DNA of 64,000 nt, taken from contig CP075367.1 in the NCBI GenBank assembly GCA_019454165.1, positions 1,206,179 through 1,270,178 on the forward strand, read 5' to 3'. The notes below the pieces were generated by a model that was given only the letters and a program-made list of their open reading frames with translations, did not search any database and had not been told where the DNA came from. A program made the translations under genes and the position numbers. Shown in pieces: positions 8,643-17,150 of the stretch (position 1 is its first letter; each line of letters opens with the position of its first letter). This DNA is from Anaerolineales bacterium. GTDB lineage: Bacteria > Chloroflexota > Anaerolineae > Anaerolineales > UBA11579.

Positions 8643-9443
8643 ATGAAACGCGTTCAACTCGAGATCGTACTCGGCACCATCTTCGTCCTGCTCAGTGCGG
8701 CTATCGTCATCATCCTGGGCATCCGCGAGCCGCAGCGTCTGGCTGACTATGTGCTGCAGCAGCGCGGCCGCCAGATCGAATTCGGCGCCGCCGTGTTCCA
8801 GAACAACTGCACTGAATGCCACGGCAGCCAGGGGCAGGGCATCACCGGCATTGCGCCCAGCCTGCGTGACGAGCATTTCTTCACCGAGCGCCTGGACGAG
8901 ATCGGCTGGGGCAGCACCCTGGAGGACTACATCGTCTCCGTGGTGACCACCGGCCGCCAGGTGTCCACCCGCCCGCAATATGTCGGCGGTGGCACCCCGG
9001 CCATGCCCACCTGGTCTGAGCGCTTCGGTGGCCCCCTGCGTGACGACCAGATCCGCGCCGTGGCCGCCTTCATCATGAACTTCGAGCAGTACGCCCTCGG
9101 CCAACTGCCCACCCCCGTGCCCATCGGCCCGATCGTGGACGAGTCCACGCCTGAGGGCCGCGGCCAGGCCCTGTTCACCCAGGCCGGCTGTGTCGCCTGT
9201 CACACCATCCAGGGCATCAGCACCGCCACCGTTGGCCCGGCCCTGGATGGCCTGGCCAACCGTGCCGGCTCCATCGTCTCTGGCATGAGCGCTGAGGAGT
9301 ACATCCACGAGTCCATCGTGGACCCGAACGCCCACATCGTGAGCGGTTACTCGCCGGATGTGATGCCGCAGAACTTTGCTGAGATCCTGACCGAAGAGCA
9401 GATCAACGACCTGGTCGCCTTCCTGATGGACCGCACGCAGTAA
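8643..9443 (+). CDS. Membrane-anchored diheme cytochrome c (bc complex subunit)
   Basis: A 266-residue protein with an N-terminal membrane anchor (residues ~7-27) and two cytochrome c domains. Heme-attachment motifs are CTECH (Cys56, Cys59, His60) and CVACH (Cys183, Cys186, His187). Each domain is followed by a possible axial Met in a late PAMPTW or DVMPQNF segment. It lies third in the Rieske-cytochrome b-cytochrome c order and most likely accepts electrons from the Rieske centre on the outer face of the membrane. A hairpin terminator follows. Confidence 0.93.
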   Translation: MKRVQLEIVLGTIFVLLSAAIVIILGIREPQRLADYVLQQRGRQIEFGAAVFQNNCTECHGSQGQGITGIAPSLRDEHFFTERLDEIGWGSTLEDYIVSVVTTGRQVSTRPQYVGGGTPAMPTWSERFGGPLRDDQIRAVAAFIMNFEQYALGQLPTPVPIGPIVDESTPEGRGQALFTQAGCVACHTIQGISTATVGPALDGLANRAGSIVSGMSAEEYIHESIVDPNAHIVSGYSPDVMPQNFAEILTEEQINDLVAFLMDRTQ

Positions 9444-9463
9444 GCCGCACATCAACTCATGCC

Positions 9464-9494
9464 AAGCGCCCCTTCAAAACTTGAAGGGGCGCTT
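9464..9494. terminator. Intrinsic terminator-like hairpin
   Basis: Perfect 14-bp arms, aagcgccccttcaa at 9464-9477 and its complement at 9481-9494, flank a 3-nt loop 21 nt after the cytochrome c stop. The following T-run is weak, so read-through into the next cytochrome gene is possible. Confidence 0.75.
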
Positions 9495-9549
9495 GTGTAT
9501 GCCCACGAGGCATAAAAACACGGATGTTATACTGGCTATTCCCGCTGCA

Positions 9550-10494
9550 ATGAGAAGAATTCTGGCTTTCACCTTCTTTGCCCTGTTATCTATGCTGTGC
9601 CTGGTCGCCGCCGGGCGCGCCTGGACCGGCCAGGTGCTCGGCGACCCCGTGCGCGGCGGCCGCATCTACGATAACTGGGTCAGCATGACCGGCCGCACCG
9701 TCCCCGAGACCAGCCACCCGCTGTGGGATACCCAGGACAGCAACCGCCGCACCGGCGCCGTCACCTGGCTGTGCACCGAGTGCCACGGCTGGGACTACAA
9801 GGGCGCCGATGGCGCCTACGGCATGTTCTCCAACCATTACACCGGTTTCACCGGCATCATGGGCATGGTGGGCGCCAGCCAGCAGGATGTGCTGGTCTGG
9901 TTCAATGGCACCGCCAACACGGCCCATGACTTCAGCAGCTACTTTGACGCCACCGATGTCATGGATCTAGTCGCCTTCCTGCGCACCCGTCAGATCGATA
10001 CCAACCTGATGATCGACCAGTTCACCGGCCGCTCGCTGGGGGACCCTCAGCGCGGCGTTGACTTGTACGAGGGCACCTGCGCCGAATGCCACGGAGAGGA
10101 CGGCGCCCGCATCAACTTCGGCACGGAGGATGAGCCGCTGTTCCTCGCCGACATGACCGTGGTCGACCCCTGGCGCAGCGTCCACAAGATCCGCTTCGGC
10201 ACGCCCGTGTCGCGGCTCATGCCCGCCACCGAGGAACTCGGCTGGTCGCTCGGCCGGGTGGCCGACGTGTTGGCCTATGCCCAGACCCTGCAGCGCGCCA
10301 ACCCCTCGCTGCGCCCGTTCAGCGCTGTAGCCACCGGGCCGGTGCTCGAGAGCCAGGGGCGTGTTGCGCCCCTCGTATGGGCCTCCGTCGTGCTGCTGCT
10401 CATCGTCCTGGCCGGCGCAGGCTATGACTACTACCAGCAGCGCAGCCTGGCCGCCAGGCGGCCCGCCAACGGCAAACCGAACCGCAAACATTGA
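9550..10494 (+). CDS. Secreted diheme cytochrome c with C-terminal membrane anchor
   Basis: About 314 residues. A signal-like N-terminus (MRRILAFTFFALLSMLCLVAAG) is followed by two c-type domains with CTECH (Cys75, Cys78, His79) and CAECH (Cys177, Cys180, His181). A single hydrophobic helix near the C-terminus (VWASVVLLLIVLAGAGYDYY) is followed by a basic tail. The ATG at 9550 is preferred because upstream in-frame starts fall inside the preceding hairpin, and a TATACT box lies at 9528-9533. It may be an electron carrier between the bc complex and a terminal oxidase or reductase not present in the window. Confidence 0.85.
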   Translation: MRRILAFTFFALLSMLCLVAAGRAWTGQVLGDPVRGGRIYDNWVSMTGRTVPETSHPLWDTQDSNRRTGAVTWLCTECHGWDYKGADGAYGMFSNHYTGFTGIMGMVGASQQDVLVWFNGTANTAHDFSSYFDATDVMDLVAFLRTRQIDTNLMIDQFTGRSLGDPQRGVDLYEGTCAECHGEDGARINFGTEDEPLFLADMTVVDPWRSVHKIRFGTPVSRLMPATEELGWSLGRVADVLAYAQTLQRANPSLRPFSAVATGPVLESQGRVAPLVWASVVLLLIVLAGAGYDYYQQRSLAARRPANGKPNRKH

Positions 10495-10528
10495 GCCTGC
10501 TCTTAGCTGAGTTGGGTAGACTTTCCCC

Positions 10529-11923
10529 ATGAAATTGAAGCGCATCCACTGGCTGGCGCTGGCCGGCCTGCTGCTGGCGGCCCTGGGCGCCTACTACGCC
10601 GCCCAGACCCGCCAGGTCACCGTGATGGCCGATGGTCGCGTCCAGCAGATCGAGACCCGCGCCCTCACCGTCAGCGCCGCTTTGGGTGAGCTGGGCATCC
10701 GCCTGCACCGCGCCGACAGCGTGGCGCCCGCCCGCTGGATGCCGCTGCGCAGCGGCGCGGTCATTACCGTGCAGCGCGCCAGCCGCATCCAGGTGCTTGC
10801 CGCCGGGGCGCACTACGCCATCACCACCAATGAGAAGGACCCTGCCGCGGTCTTGAGCGAGCTGGGTATTGAGCTTGGCGATGCGGACAGCTTGCTGCTG
10901 GCCGGGCAGCCGTTGCCGGCGGGCAGCCTGCTGCCGGATGCCGCCGTCATCGTGCTCGAAGTGCGCCGCCCGCACACCGTCACCCTCCAGCTCGACGGGC
11001 AGACCCAGCAGTTCCAAAGCTCGGCGGGCACGCTGGGCGCCGCCCTGGCCGAGCAAAATATCCAGCTCAGCTTGGCTGACCAGCTCAGCCCTGCGCCCGA
11101 AACCCGCCTCGATGGCACGCTGACCGCCACGCTGGTGCGCGCCCGCCCGCTCAGCATCACCCTCGGCGAGAGTAGCCTGGCGCTCCACAGCGCCGCCGCC
11201 ACCGTGGGCGAGGCGCTGGCCCAGGCCGGCATTGCCCTGCAGGGTGAGGACTACAGCGAGCCGGCCGAAGACCAGCCCGTGCCGCAGGATGGCAGCATCC
11301 GCGTGGTGCGCGTCACCGAAACGGTGCAGTTGGTGCAGGAGATGATCCCGCATTCCACCGAATGGCAGCCGGATGCGACCGCCGACCTCGACACGATCTC
11401 GGTCGTGCAGTTGGGCCAGGATGGCGTGCAGGCCAGCCGCGTGCGCGTGCGCTACGAAGACGGCGTGGAAGTCTTACGCCAGACCGAAGCTGAGCGCGTC
11501 CTCGTGCAGCCGCTGACCCAGATCAACGGCTACGGCACCAACATCGTCATCCGCAGCGCCGTGGTGGATGGCGTCACCATCGAGTACTACCGCGCCGTGC
11601 AGGTCTTCGCCACCTCGTATTCGCCGTGCCGCTCCGGCGTACCCAACCAATGCTTCCACGGCACCTCGTTGGGCGCCGGCTCGCCGCGCCGCGGCATCAT
11701 CGCCACCTGGTACAACTGGTTCATCGCCTTGGGCGGGCATTCCGTCTATGTGCCCGGCTATGGCGCCGGCATCATCGCCGATGTGGGCGCCTACCGTGAC
11801 CGCAGCGTGCCCTGGATCGATCTCGCCTTCACCGACGCCGACTACGAGCCCTGGGCCACCTACGTCACGCTGTACTTCACCACCCCGGTGCCGCCCGACG
11901 TACCTATGGTGTGGCCTCCATAA
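10529..11923 (+). CDS. Secreted DUF348/G5/3D-domain protein (cell-wall lytic type)
   Basis: A 464-residue exported protein. A signal/anchor helix (residues ~7-25) is followed by repeated ubiquitin-like DUF348 modules (~28-240), a G5-like segment (~265-345, ending near VLVQPLTQINGYG) and a C-terminal 3D domain (~360-450) with FATSYSPC, PGYGAGIIADVG and the Asp of WIDLAF. This architecture is shared with YabE/Rpf-like peptidoglycan-remodelling proteins, so muralytic activity outside the cell is likely. A TAGACT box at 10517-10522 sits 6 nt before the ATG, giving an almost leaderless start. The 3D domain carries extra Cys residues (PCRSGVPNQC) that could form a disulfide. Confidence 0.85.
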   Translation: MKLKRIHWLALAGLLLAALGAYYAAQTRQVTVMADGRVQQIETRALTVSAALGELGIRLHRADSVAPARWMPLRSGAVITVQRASRIQVLAAGAHYAITTNEKDPAAVLSELGIELGDADSLLLAGQPLPAGSLLPDAAVIVLEVRRPHTVTLQLDGQTQQFQSSAGTLGAALAEQNIQLSLADQLSPAPETRLDGTLTATLVRARPLSITLGESSLALHSAAATVGEALAQAGIALQGEDYSEPAEDQPVPQDGSIRVVRVTETVQLVQEMIPHSTEWQPDATADLDTISVVQLGQDGVQASRVRVRYEDGVEVLRQTEAERVLVQPLTQINGYGTNIVIRSAVVDGVTIEYYRAVQVFATSYSPCRSGVPNQCFHGTSLGAGSPRRGIIATWYNWFIALGGHSVYVPGYGAGIIADVGAYRDRSVPWIDLAFTDADYEPWATYVTLYFTTPVPPDVPMVWPP

Positions 11924-11930
11924 CCCTCGT

Positions 11931-12045
11931 GTCATCCTGAGCGGGTTTATACGGCAGTACCAGGACGCCGGTGCCAGACTAGCGAAGGATCCTCGTTGGC
12001 ATGTCTTCTGTTCAGCGCGTGAAGTCCCTGTACGCGGCGCCGAGT
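11931..12045. repeat. Dispersed intergenic repeat 'gtcatcctgag ... gaaggatcctcg'
   Basis: Begins gtcatcctgagcgggttta and includes agcgaaggatcctcg. The start and the later 'agcgaagga' match the spacer at 4374-4470 and are related to copies near 16200, 42070, 58498 and 61640. It is non-coding and separates the 3D-domain gene from rsmA. Confidence 0.65.
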
Positions 12046-12088
12046 GAAAATTACTCCCTTTCATCCTTCATCCTTTATTCTTCATCCT

Positions 12089-12094
12089 TATAAT
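12089..12094 (+). promoter_or_regulatory. TATAAT -10 box six nt before rsmA ATG
   Basis: A consensus TATAAT ends 6 nt before the ATG at 12101, so transcription would start at or next to the start codon. No ribosome-binding site is present, consistent with a leaderless mRNA. Confidence 0.65.
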
Positions 12095-12100
12095 TACCCC

Positions 12101-12922
12101 ATGCTTCCTCCCCTCAACATCCCCGCACTGCTGCGCGCCCACGGCCTGCGCCCCAACAAACGCCTCGGCCAGAACTTCCTCGTGGACGAGAGCCACTTGG
12201 CCGCCATCGTGGATGCCGCCGGCGTGGCCCCGGGCGATGAGGTCCTCGAGATCGGCGCTGGCCTCGGCTCGCTGACTCGCCACCTGGCCGCCGCGGCCGG
12301 CCGCGTGCTGGCCGTGGAGCTCGACGCCGCGCTGCTGCCCGCCCTGCAAGGCAGCCTGCAAGGCTTCGACAATGTGCAGGTCCTGCACGCCGACATCTTC
12401 GACGTGCACATCGGCCAGCATTTCACGCAAGATGGCTTTCTGGTCGTCGCCAACATCCCGTACTATCTGACCTCCAACCTCATCCGCCACCTGCTCGAGA
12501 GCCGTCCGCGGCCGGCCCGCCTGGCGCTCACCGTCCAGCTTGAAGTGGCCCAGCGCGCCTGCGCCAGCGCGCCCGATCTCTCGCTGCTGGCGCTCAGCGT
12601 GCAGCTCTACGGGCAGCCGCGCCTGGCGCACCACATCCCCGCCGGCGCCTTCTACCCGGCCCCCAATGTCGATTCGGCTCTTCTGCTCATCGAGCTCGAT
12701 GAGCAGCCCAAGCTGCCCTGGGAGCAGATCGACCCCTTCTTTCGCATCGCCAAAGCCGCCTTCGCCCAGAAACGCAAAACGCTGGCCAATTCATTGGCCA
12801 GCGTATGGGGCAAGGCGGAGGCCGCCAGCCGCCTCGAGGCGGCTGGCATAGACCCTATGCGCCGCCCGCAGACCCTGACGCTGGAGGAGTGGGGGCGGCT
12901 GGTGGCAGCTTCTACTTCGTAA
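12101..12922 (+). CDS. rsmA: 16S rRNA (adenine(1518)-N6/adenine(1519)-N6)-dimethyltransferase
   Basis: A 273-residue KsgA/RsmA enzyme that dimethylates two adjacent adenines near the 3' end of 16S rRNA using S-adenosylmethionine. Motifs: LGQNFLVD near residue 22, the SAM-binding EIGAGLGSLT, the acidic ribose-binding E in AVELD, HADIFD, and the catalytic NIPYYLTS. Length is normal. The start at 12101 is set by the LPPLNIPALLRAHGL opening and the adjacent -10 box. An upstream ATG at 12044 lies in repeat-derived sequence. It converges with the membrane protein gene 2 nt away. Confidence 0.95.
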   Translation: MLPPLNIPALLRAHGLRPNKRLGQNFLVDESHLAAIVDAAGVAPGDEVLEIGAGLGSLTRHLAAAAGRVLAVELDAALLPALQGSLQGFDNVQVLHADIFDVHIGQHFTQDGFLVVANIPYYLTSNLIRHLLESRPRPARLALTVQLEVAQRACASAPDLSLLALSVQLYGQPRLAHHIPAGAFYPAPNVDSALLLIELDEQPKLPWEQIDPFFRIAKAAFAQKRKTLANSLASVWGKAEAASRLEAAGIDPMRRPQTLTLEEWGRLVAASTS

Positions 12923-12924
12923 CG

Positions 12925-14934
12925 CTACTCACTGCAGAACTGCGCCGCCAAAAAGCGGTTCCCCGCGTCTACAGCTTCGTTCCCGCTAGGTTCTTTGCCC
13001 TCAAAGATCGTGCAGGCTTGCAGTTTATAGAAGGGGTCCGCGCTCATAAGTGCGATCAGTTCCGCGGCTTGTGCCTCATCTCCAAGATAGGCAAACGCTT
13101 GAAGGAAAGGCATCCACTCGATGGGATCGTATGGCGTATATCCGCCTGCATCCGCCGCCTCAGCCAAAGCCGCCACGCCCTCCCAATCTCCAAATTGCCT
13201 CGCCAACGCGGCCTGCTGGTAGAAGTAGCACCAGTTCTCTTCCATCGAGCTTGTTCTCAGGATCTTGGTGAACATCTGGTACTGGATCGCATCCGTCTCC
13301 AGAATGTTGGCTGTCGAGGAGTACGGCGCTGCCAGCGCGATCAGTGGATCATCGTAAACAGACAGTTCGATCTGCGCCGCGTCGATCAATCGAAGACAAG
13401 ATGACGGGGTGGGCATGCTGAACAAGAGCAGCTTGTTGTAGTCATGCCGGATGATCATGGAGCGCTGGTCCTTCTCATACGGCGCCTTCAGCATGATATT
13501 GCGCAGGATGTCTCGGTTGAGCACCTCGGCCGACAAGCTGATCGTGCTGTCTGAAGGTTCTCGATAAATTAGATTAGCCGGCGACCAGATGAAGTATCCC
13601 TCGTAGATCGGCGCGGTTCGGAAACCGGTCAGGGTCGTGCCGTCCTGTAGATCGGGGACGCGCCAGATCATGTTCTGCCAAAAGCGCTGCGTCTCCGTCC
13701 ACTCCATCGAGAAGCGCACGTTGTTGGCATATTGGATAGAAACCGAAAGGAAGAGCAGGGTCGCCAGCATCGCCGTTCGCAGTTTTTGGTTTGCCTGCAA
13801 GCTGGCGATGCCCGCCAGGAAGACCACAACGCCAAGCGATGAAGCCAGCGAGAACCGGCTGAAGAACGGAAAGGTCACTTCGCGCTGAGCCAGGTTGATC
13901 GGCACCAGGCACAGCAGGGCGGCGGCCAAACCCAGCAGCGCGAAGGTCAGCATATCCTTCCGCGTCTTAGGCTGATCGGGGAGCGCGTCTGGCTCCTCGG
14001 TCTTTAGGTAGAAAAGTAGCAGCGCTACACTGACTAGGCCAAGCAGGACTGCGATCAGGAACTCTGTGGCGCTGATCCTTGCAGCCATGTACGCCAGCGG
14101 CGTTACAAATGCGCCCAGTACCACTTCACTGGCGTCCACAATGAACCGCCTGGCGATCTCTGCAAACGACTGCAGCCACGAAGCCGAAAGGCTTTCGTAC
14201 AAGAATGCGGTGGATGTATTGCTTCTCTGGCTGGTAAAGAAAAACAGACGCCAGAACACGAACGCGATCGGCGCCACCAAAAATGGGGCCAGTTGCCAAA
14301 GCACACGCTTGGCCTTCGTCACCAGACTGCCCTTCGCCGGCCACAGGATGAAGCCGAGGAAGAGAAAGCGATACGCCTCGGCGCCGACGTAATACTCCAT
14401 GAACAGATAGCTGGTGAAAGCCAGGCCACTAGCCAGCACGAAATACATGAGCTTGGCTGTCTTTTTGGCTTCCAGGTACTTTATGCTCAGACAGAGGGAA
14501 AACACCATGGCGACCACGGTGAGTTGCAGGGCCATGTAATCCATGCCATTAGGCTGTTCAAGAAAGCCCGGATACACGAGGAACAGGGTCGCCGCAACTG
14601 TGCAAAACGCCCGGCGCTCTTTCCATATCAACTGCAGGGTCAGGAAGAGACCCAGCGCCCCGGCCAATCTCACCAGAACCGACAGATAAAAGTACGCGCC
14701 AACGTTGGTCTTGAGCACTGAGTACAAAATGAAATACAGGATGCCTCTGAGAGGGCGGTCAATGATGAAGATATCCCAGAATTGAGCCGCGCCGTAGTTG
14801 ACCCCGCCGTATAGCAGGTACCAGTCATCCGAGAAGAATCCAAACTGAGTGGATTTGCCCAGATAGGCAATGGCTGCGAGGGCAGCCAGAAACAGGATAG
14901 CCAGTAAAGATCGGCGTTTGGTCAGTATTTTCAT
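12925..14934 (-). CDS. Large multi-TM protein, probable GT-C-type glycosyltransferase
   Basis: A 669-residue membrane protein with about ten hydrophobic helices in the first ~430 residues and a ~200-residue soluble C-terminal part. An early loop after the first helix reads FGFFSDDWYLLYGG. An acidic pair in the first external loop is typical of lipid-sugar-using GT-C enzymes, where it binds metal or acts as base. No closer family is recognised. The C-terminal part contains a helical repeat-like region (ALARQFGDWEGVAALAEAADAGG, split by turns) resembling TPR. Its use of AT-richer codons than its neighbours is mild. A role in cell-surface glycan or protein glycosylation is inferred. Confidence 0.65.
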   Translation of the reverse strand: MKILTKRRSLLAILFLAALAAIAYLGKSTQFGFFSDDWYLLYGGVNYGAAQFWDIFIIDRPLRGILYFILYSVLKTNVGAYFYLSVLVRLAGALGLFLTLQLIWKERRAFCTVAATLFLVYPGFLEQPNGMDYMALQLTVVAMVFSLCLSIKYLEAKKTAKLMYFVLASGLAFTSYLFMEYYVGAEAYRFLFLGFILWPAKGSLVTKAKRVLWQLAPFLVAPIAFVFWRLFFFTSQRSNTSTAFLYESLSASWLQSFAEIARRFIVDASEVVLGAFVTPLAYMAARISATEFLIAVLLGLVSVALLLFYLKTEEPDALPDQPKTRKDMLTFALLGLAAALLCLVPINLAQREVTFPFFSRFSLASSLGVVVFLAGIASLQANQKLRTAMLATLLFLSVSIQYANNVRFSMEWTETQRFWQNMIWRVPDLQDGTTLTGFRTAPIYEGYFIWSPANLIYREPSDSTISLSAEVLNRDILRNIMLKAPYEKDQRSMIIRHDYNKLLLFSMPTPSSCLRLIDAAQIELSVYDDPLIALAAPYSSTANILETDAIQYQMFTKILRTSSMEENWCYFYQQAALARQFGDWEGVAALAEAADAGGYTPYDPIEWMPFLQAFAYLGDEAQAAELIALMSADPFYKLQACTIFEGKEPSGNEAVDAGNRFLAAQFCSE

Positions 14935-15005
14935 TGGTTGGCGCCTTTAGCTCACGATTGTCAACCAAACGCCTTGGTTGCGCGATGGATGAACCCAGTA
15001 TACAT

Positions 15006-15800
15006 TCAGCTGGGTCGCGCCGAATCGACCTCTTTCACCACCGCCAGCATCTCGGCGTGCAGCCCCGGGCTCGCCGCCAGCACCCCGTTCTGCTGGCGCA
15101 ATATTTCCGCCTGACCCAGCACCCCCGTCGCCACGCCGCCGGCCTCCTGCACCAGCAGGGCACCCGCCGCCAGGTCCCACGCGCTCAGCTTGAGCTGCCA
15201 GTATCCATCCAGGCGGCCGGCCGCCACATAGCACAGGTCCAGGGCGGCTGAGCCCAGGCGGCGCACGCCCTGGCTCAGTATCGAAAAGCGCTGGAACTCG
15301 GCAAAGTTGTTGCGCGGATTAGTGCGCACATCGTAGGGGAAGCCGGTCACCAGCAAACTCTCACGCAGCGAGGGTGGGTTGGTCACCTGCATGGGCTTGC
15401 CGTTTAGCCAGGCGCCCTTGCCGCGCTCGGCGCTGAACAGCTCGTTGCTCATCGGGTCAAACACCGCCGCCAGCTCCAGTTGGCCGCCGTACTCATAGGC
15501 GATCGAAACGCAGAACAGCGGCATGCCGTGCGCATAGTTCAGCGTGCCGTCCAGCGGGTCGATGTACCACACGTGCTCGGCGCTGCCGCTGCGCTCGCCG
15601 CTCTCCTCGCTGAAAATGCTGTGTTCGGGGAACTGGCGCATGATCTCGCCCAACAGCAGGGCCTCAGAGGCGCGGTCCACCTCGGTCACCAGGTCGGCCT
15701 CGCCCTTGTAATCGATCTGGTGCTGCTGGCCATAGCCAGTCCGTAGGATCTCGCCGGCGCGCCGCGCCAAGTCTTCTATGTAAGCCAGGGTAGGTTGCAT
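15006..15800 (-). CDS. suhB: Inositol monophosphatase family protein
   Basis: A 264-residue Mg-dependent phosphatase of the IMPase/SuhB family. Metal-binding motifs: the acidic EES segment near residue 65, DPLDGTLNYAHG (the family DPxDGTxN signature) and late WDLAAGALLVQEAGG. Likely substrates are myo-inositol-1-phosphate or related sugar phosphates. In Bacteria with inositol lipids this can feed phosphatidylinositol, but that is not shown here. The gene is alone, with a long repeat-rich spacer upstream. Confidence 0.93.
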   Translation of the reverse strand: MQPTLAYIEDLARRAGEILRTGYGQQHQIDYKGEADLVTEVDRASEALLLGEIMRQFPEHSIFSEESGERSGSAEHVWYIDPLDGTLNYAHGMPLFCVSIAYEYGGQLELAAVFDPMSNELFSAERGKGAWLNGKPMQVTNPPSLRESLLVTGFPYDVRTNPRNNFAEFQRFSILSQGVRRLGSAALDLCYVAAGRLDGYWQLKLSAWDLAAGALLVQEAGGVATGVLGQAEILRQQNGVLAASPGLHAEMLAVVKEVDSARPS

Positions 15801-16319
15801 GCGCTGGTTATACCATCCATGCGCGCAGCTCCGTCCAGCTGCTTGACAAACCTGCTGAGTTGTTCGCGCGATCCAATGTTTTGAGTATCATGCTGCTCGG
15901 CGGTGAGGTGATTCGCAAAAGGAAGCTCCAGGGAGGAAAAGTTGTTATTAATAAGTTTTAACCCCCACCCAGTTTCGCGCATAACTTCTTTTACGGACCG
16001 ATAGCCGTAACGAACTCACGCGTGGAGTTTCGTCGCCGGGCATCGCCCGGCAGAAACTCCAAAAGTGCGGCGAAGCCGTACTATCAAACACCTTGAACTA
16101 TTAACTGTCGTTAAAACTTTGGGGGGCGGCCATTCTGACATGATGATTATTAAAAAGTTATCTATGAACAAGGGACATTATGCAGGCCTCGCAATTGCGC
16201 GCAACTGTGCATCCCGGGCGCAGCGAGGGATCCTCGTCCGTGCACATTGCGCGCAACCGTGCATCCCGAGCGCAGCGAGGGATCCTCGCTGGCGTTTAGC
16301 TGAAACCAGGCAAGGATTA
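15801..16319. repeat. Non-coding spacer with a long hairpin and a 52-bp tandem duplication
   Basis: No credible gene in ~520 nt. A hairpin at about 16023-16062 pairs ggagtttc with gaaactcc around an inner cgccgggc/gcccggc stem. From 16194 a unit beginning attgcgcgcaac and containing gcagcgagggatcctcg is repeated after exactly 52 nt (16194-16245, then 16246 to ~16289) with few changes. The 'agcgagggatcctcg' core relates it to the dispersed repeats elsewhere in the window. A 68-codon minus-strand frame at 15776-15982 is not supported. Confidence 0.7.
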
Positions 16320-16949
16320 CTAGAACTGACCGCGCGCCTCTTTGGCCAGCTGCTCAAAATACTGGTTCAGGAATTCCTGGCGCTGCGCCCCGATCGCCTT
16401 GGCCGTTGGCGTGTTCAGCCGCTCAATGATCTTGCTCAGCTTGAACAGGTACTCATGATACGAGCTGTGGGTTTCGCCCTCGGCCTTCTCGCCCGTTTGC
16501 ATGAAGTGCTCAGACGGCTCGGCAAAGAACGGCCACTCCATCACCACATCGTAGGCCAGGGTACGCGCCACGCCGTACGCGCCGATCACATCCAGCTTGT
16601 CGGCGTCGAAGACCACCTTGGCCTCCAGCGTCTCCGGGCGCTCCGTGCCGCGGAAGCGGTGAGCGCGGATGCAGTGCTGCACCGCCGCGATCCGCTCCGG
16701 CGCCCAGCCCTCGGCCGCCAACACCTCGGCGGCGAACTCGGCGCCGCTCTCCTGGTGGTCGGCCCGCGTTTCGCCGCCGGTCTGGCCGCTGGCGTCGTGC
16801 AGCAGCACCGCCGCCCGCACGACCTCGAGATCCGCGCCCTCACGCTCGGCCAGGTGTTCGGCCGCCCGCAGGACGCGCAAAATATGATCGAAGCCATGCA
16901 CCGGGTCGTAAGCAGGGTACCAGGCGCGGGCTTGATCGATCGTAGGCAT
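16320..16949 (-). CDS. HD-domain metal-dependent phosphohydrolase
   Basis: A 209-residue HD-superfamily protein. The metal ligands are visible as His in DPVHGFDHILRV, the HD doublet in LLHDASG, a later His pair in CIRAHRFRG and Asp in DADKLD. The arrangement is close to the YedJ/uncharacterised HD phosphohydrolase group, which act on nucleotides or small phosphates. The substrate is unknown. It follows a 60-residue membrane protein gene and hutI on the same strand with short gaps, so it is probably co-transcribed. Confidence 0.88.
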   Translation of the reverse strand: MPTIDQARAWYPAYDPVHGFDHILRVLRAAEHLAEREGADLEVVRAAVLLHDASGQTGGETRADHQESGAEFAAEVLAAEGWAPERIAAVQHCIRAHRFRGTERPETLEAKVVFDADKLDVIGAYGVARTLAYDVVMEWPFFAEPSEHFMQTGEKAEGETHSSYHEYLFKLSKIIERLNTPTAKAIGAQRQEFLNQYFEQLAKEARGQF

Positions 16950-16967
16950 GAAAGAGGGTCTCGTTTC

Positions 16968-17150
16968 TCAGCGGGCGATGTAGTAGATAACGCCCAGCAG
17001 TATAACGCCAACCACTCCGAAGAAAACGGCGCGCATGGCCAGTTTGATGATGGCGCGCAGCACAACCACCGACAGGCCAATGATCAGGATCAAGGCCAGC
17101 AGGGCGTACGGCGCGGGCATGCCGCTAAACAGGTTTTGAAGAAGGCTCAT
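16968..17150 (-). CDS. Small two-TM protein, unknown
   Basis: A 60-residue protein (MSLLQNLF start at 17150) made of two hydrophobic helices, ALLALILIIGLSVVVLRAI and AVFFGVVGVILLGVIYYI, joined by a short basic turn (KLAMR). It overlaps the 3' end of hutI by 26 nt and is followed 18 nt later by the HD hydrolase gene. No family is recognised. Confidence 0.6.
   Translation of the reverse strand: MSLLQNLFSGMPAPYALLALILIIGLSVVVLRAIIKLAMRAVFFGVVGVILLGVIYYIAR

Noticed and set aside
9481..9549. Longer start for the second cytochrome c
   Set aside because: The extension begins inside the terminator hairpin and lacks signal-peptide features; ATG 9550 gives a proper signal.
15776..15982. 68-codon minus-strand frame upstream of suhB
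   Set aside because: No ribosome-binding site or homology signal, overlaps the suhB start and runs into the repeat-rich spacer.
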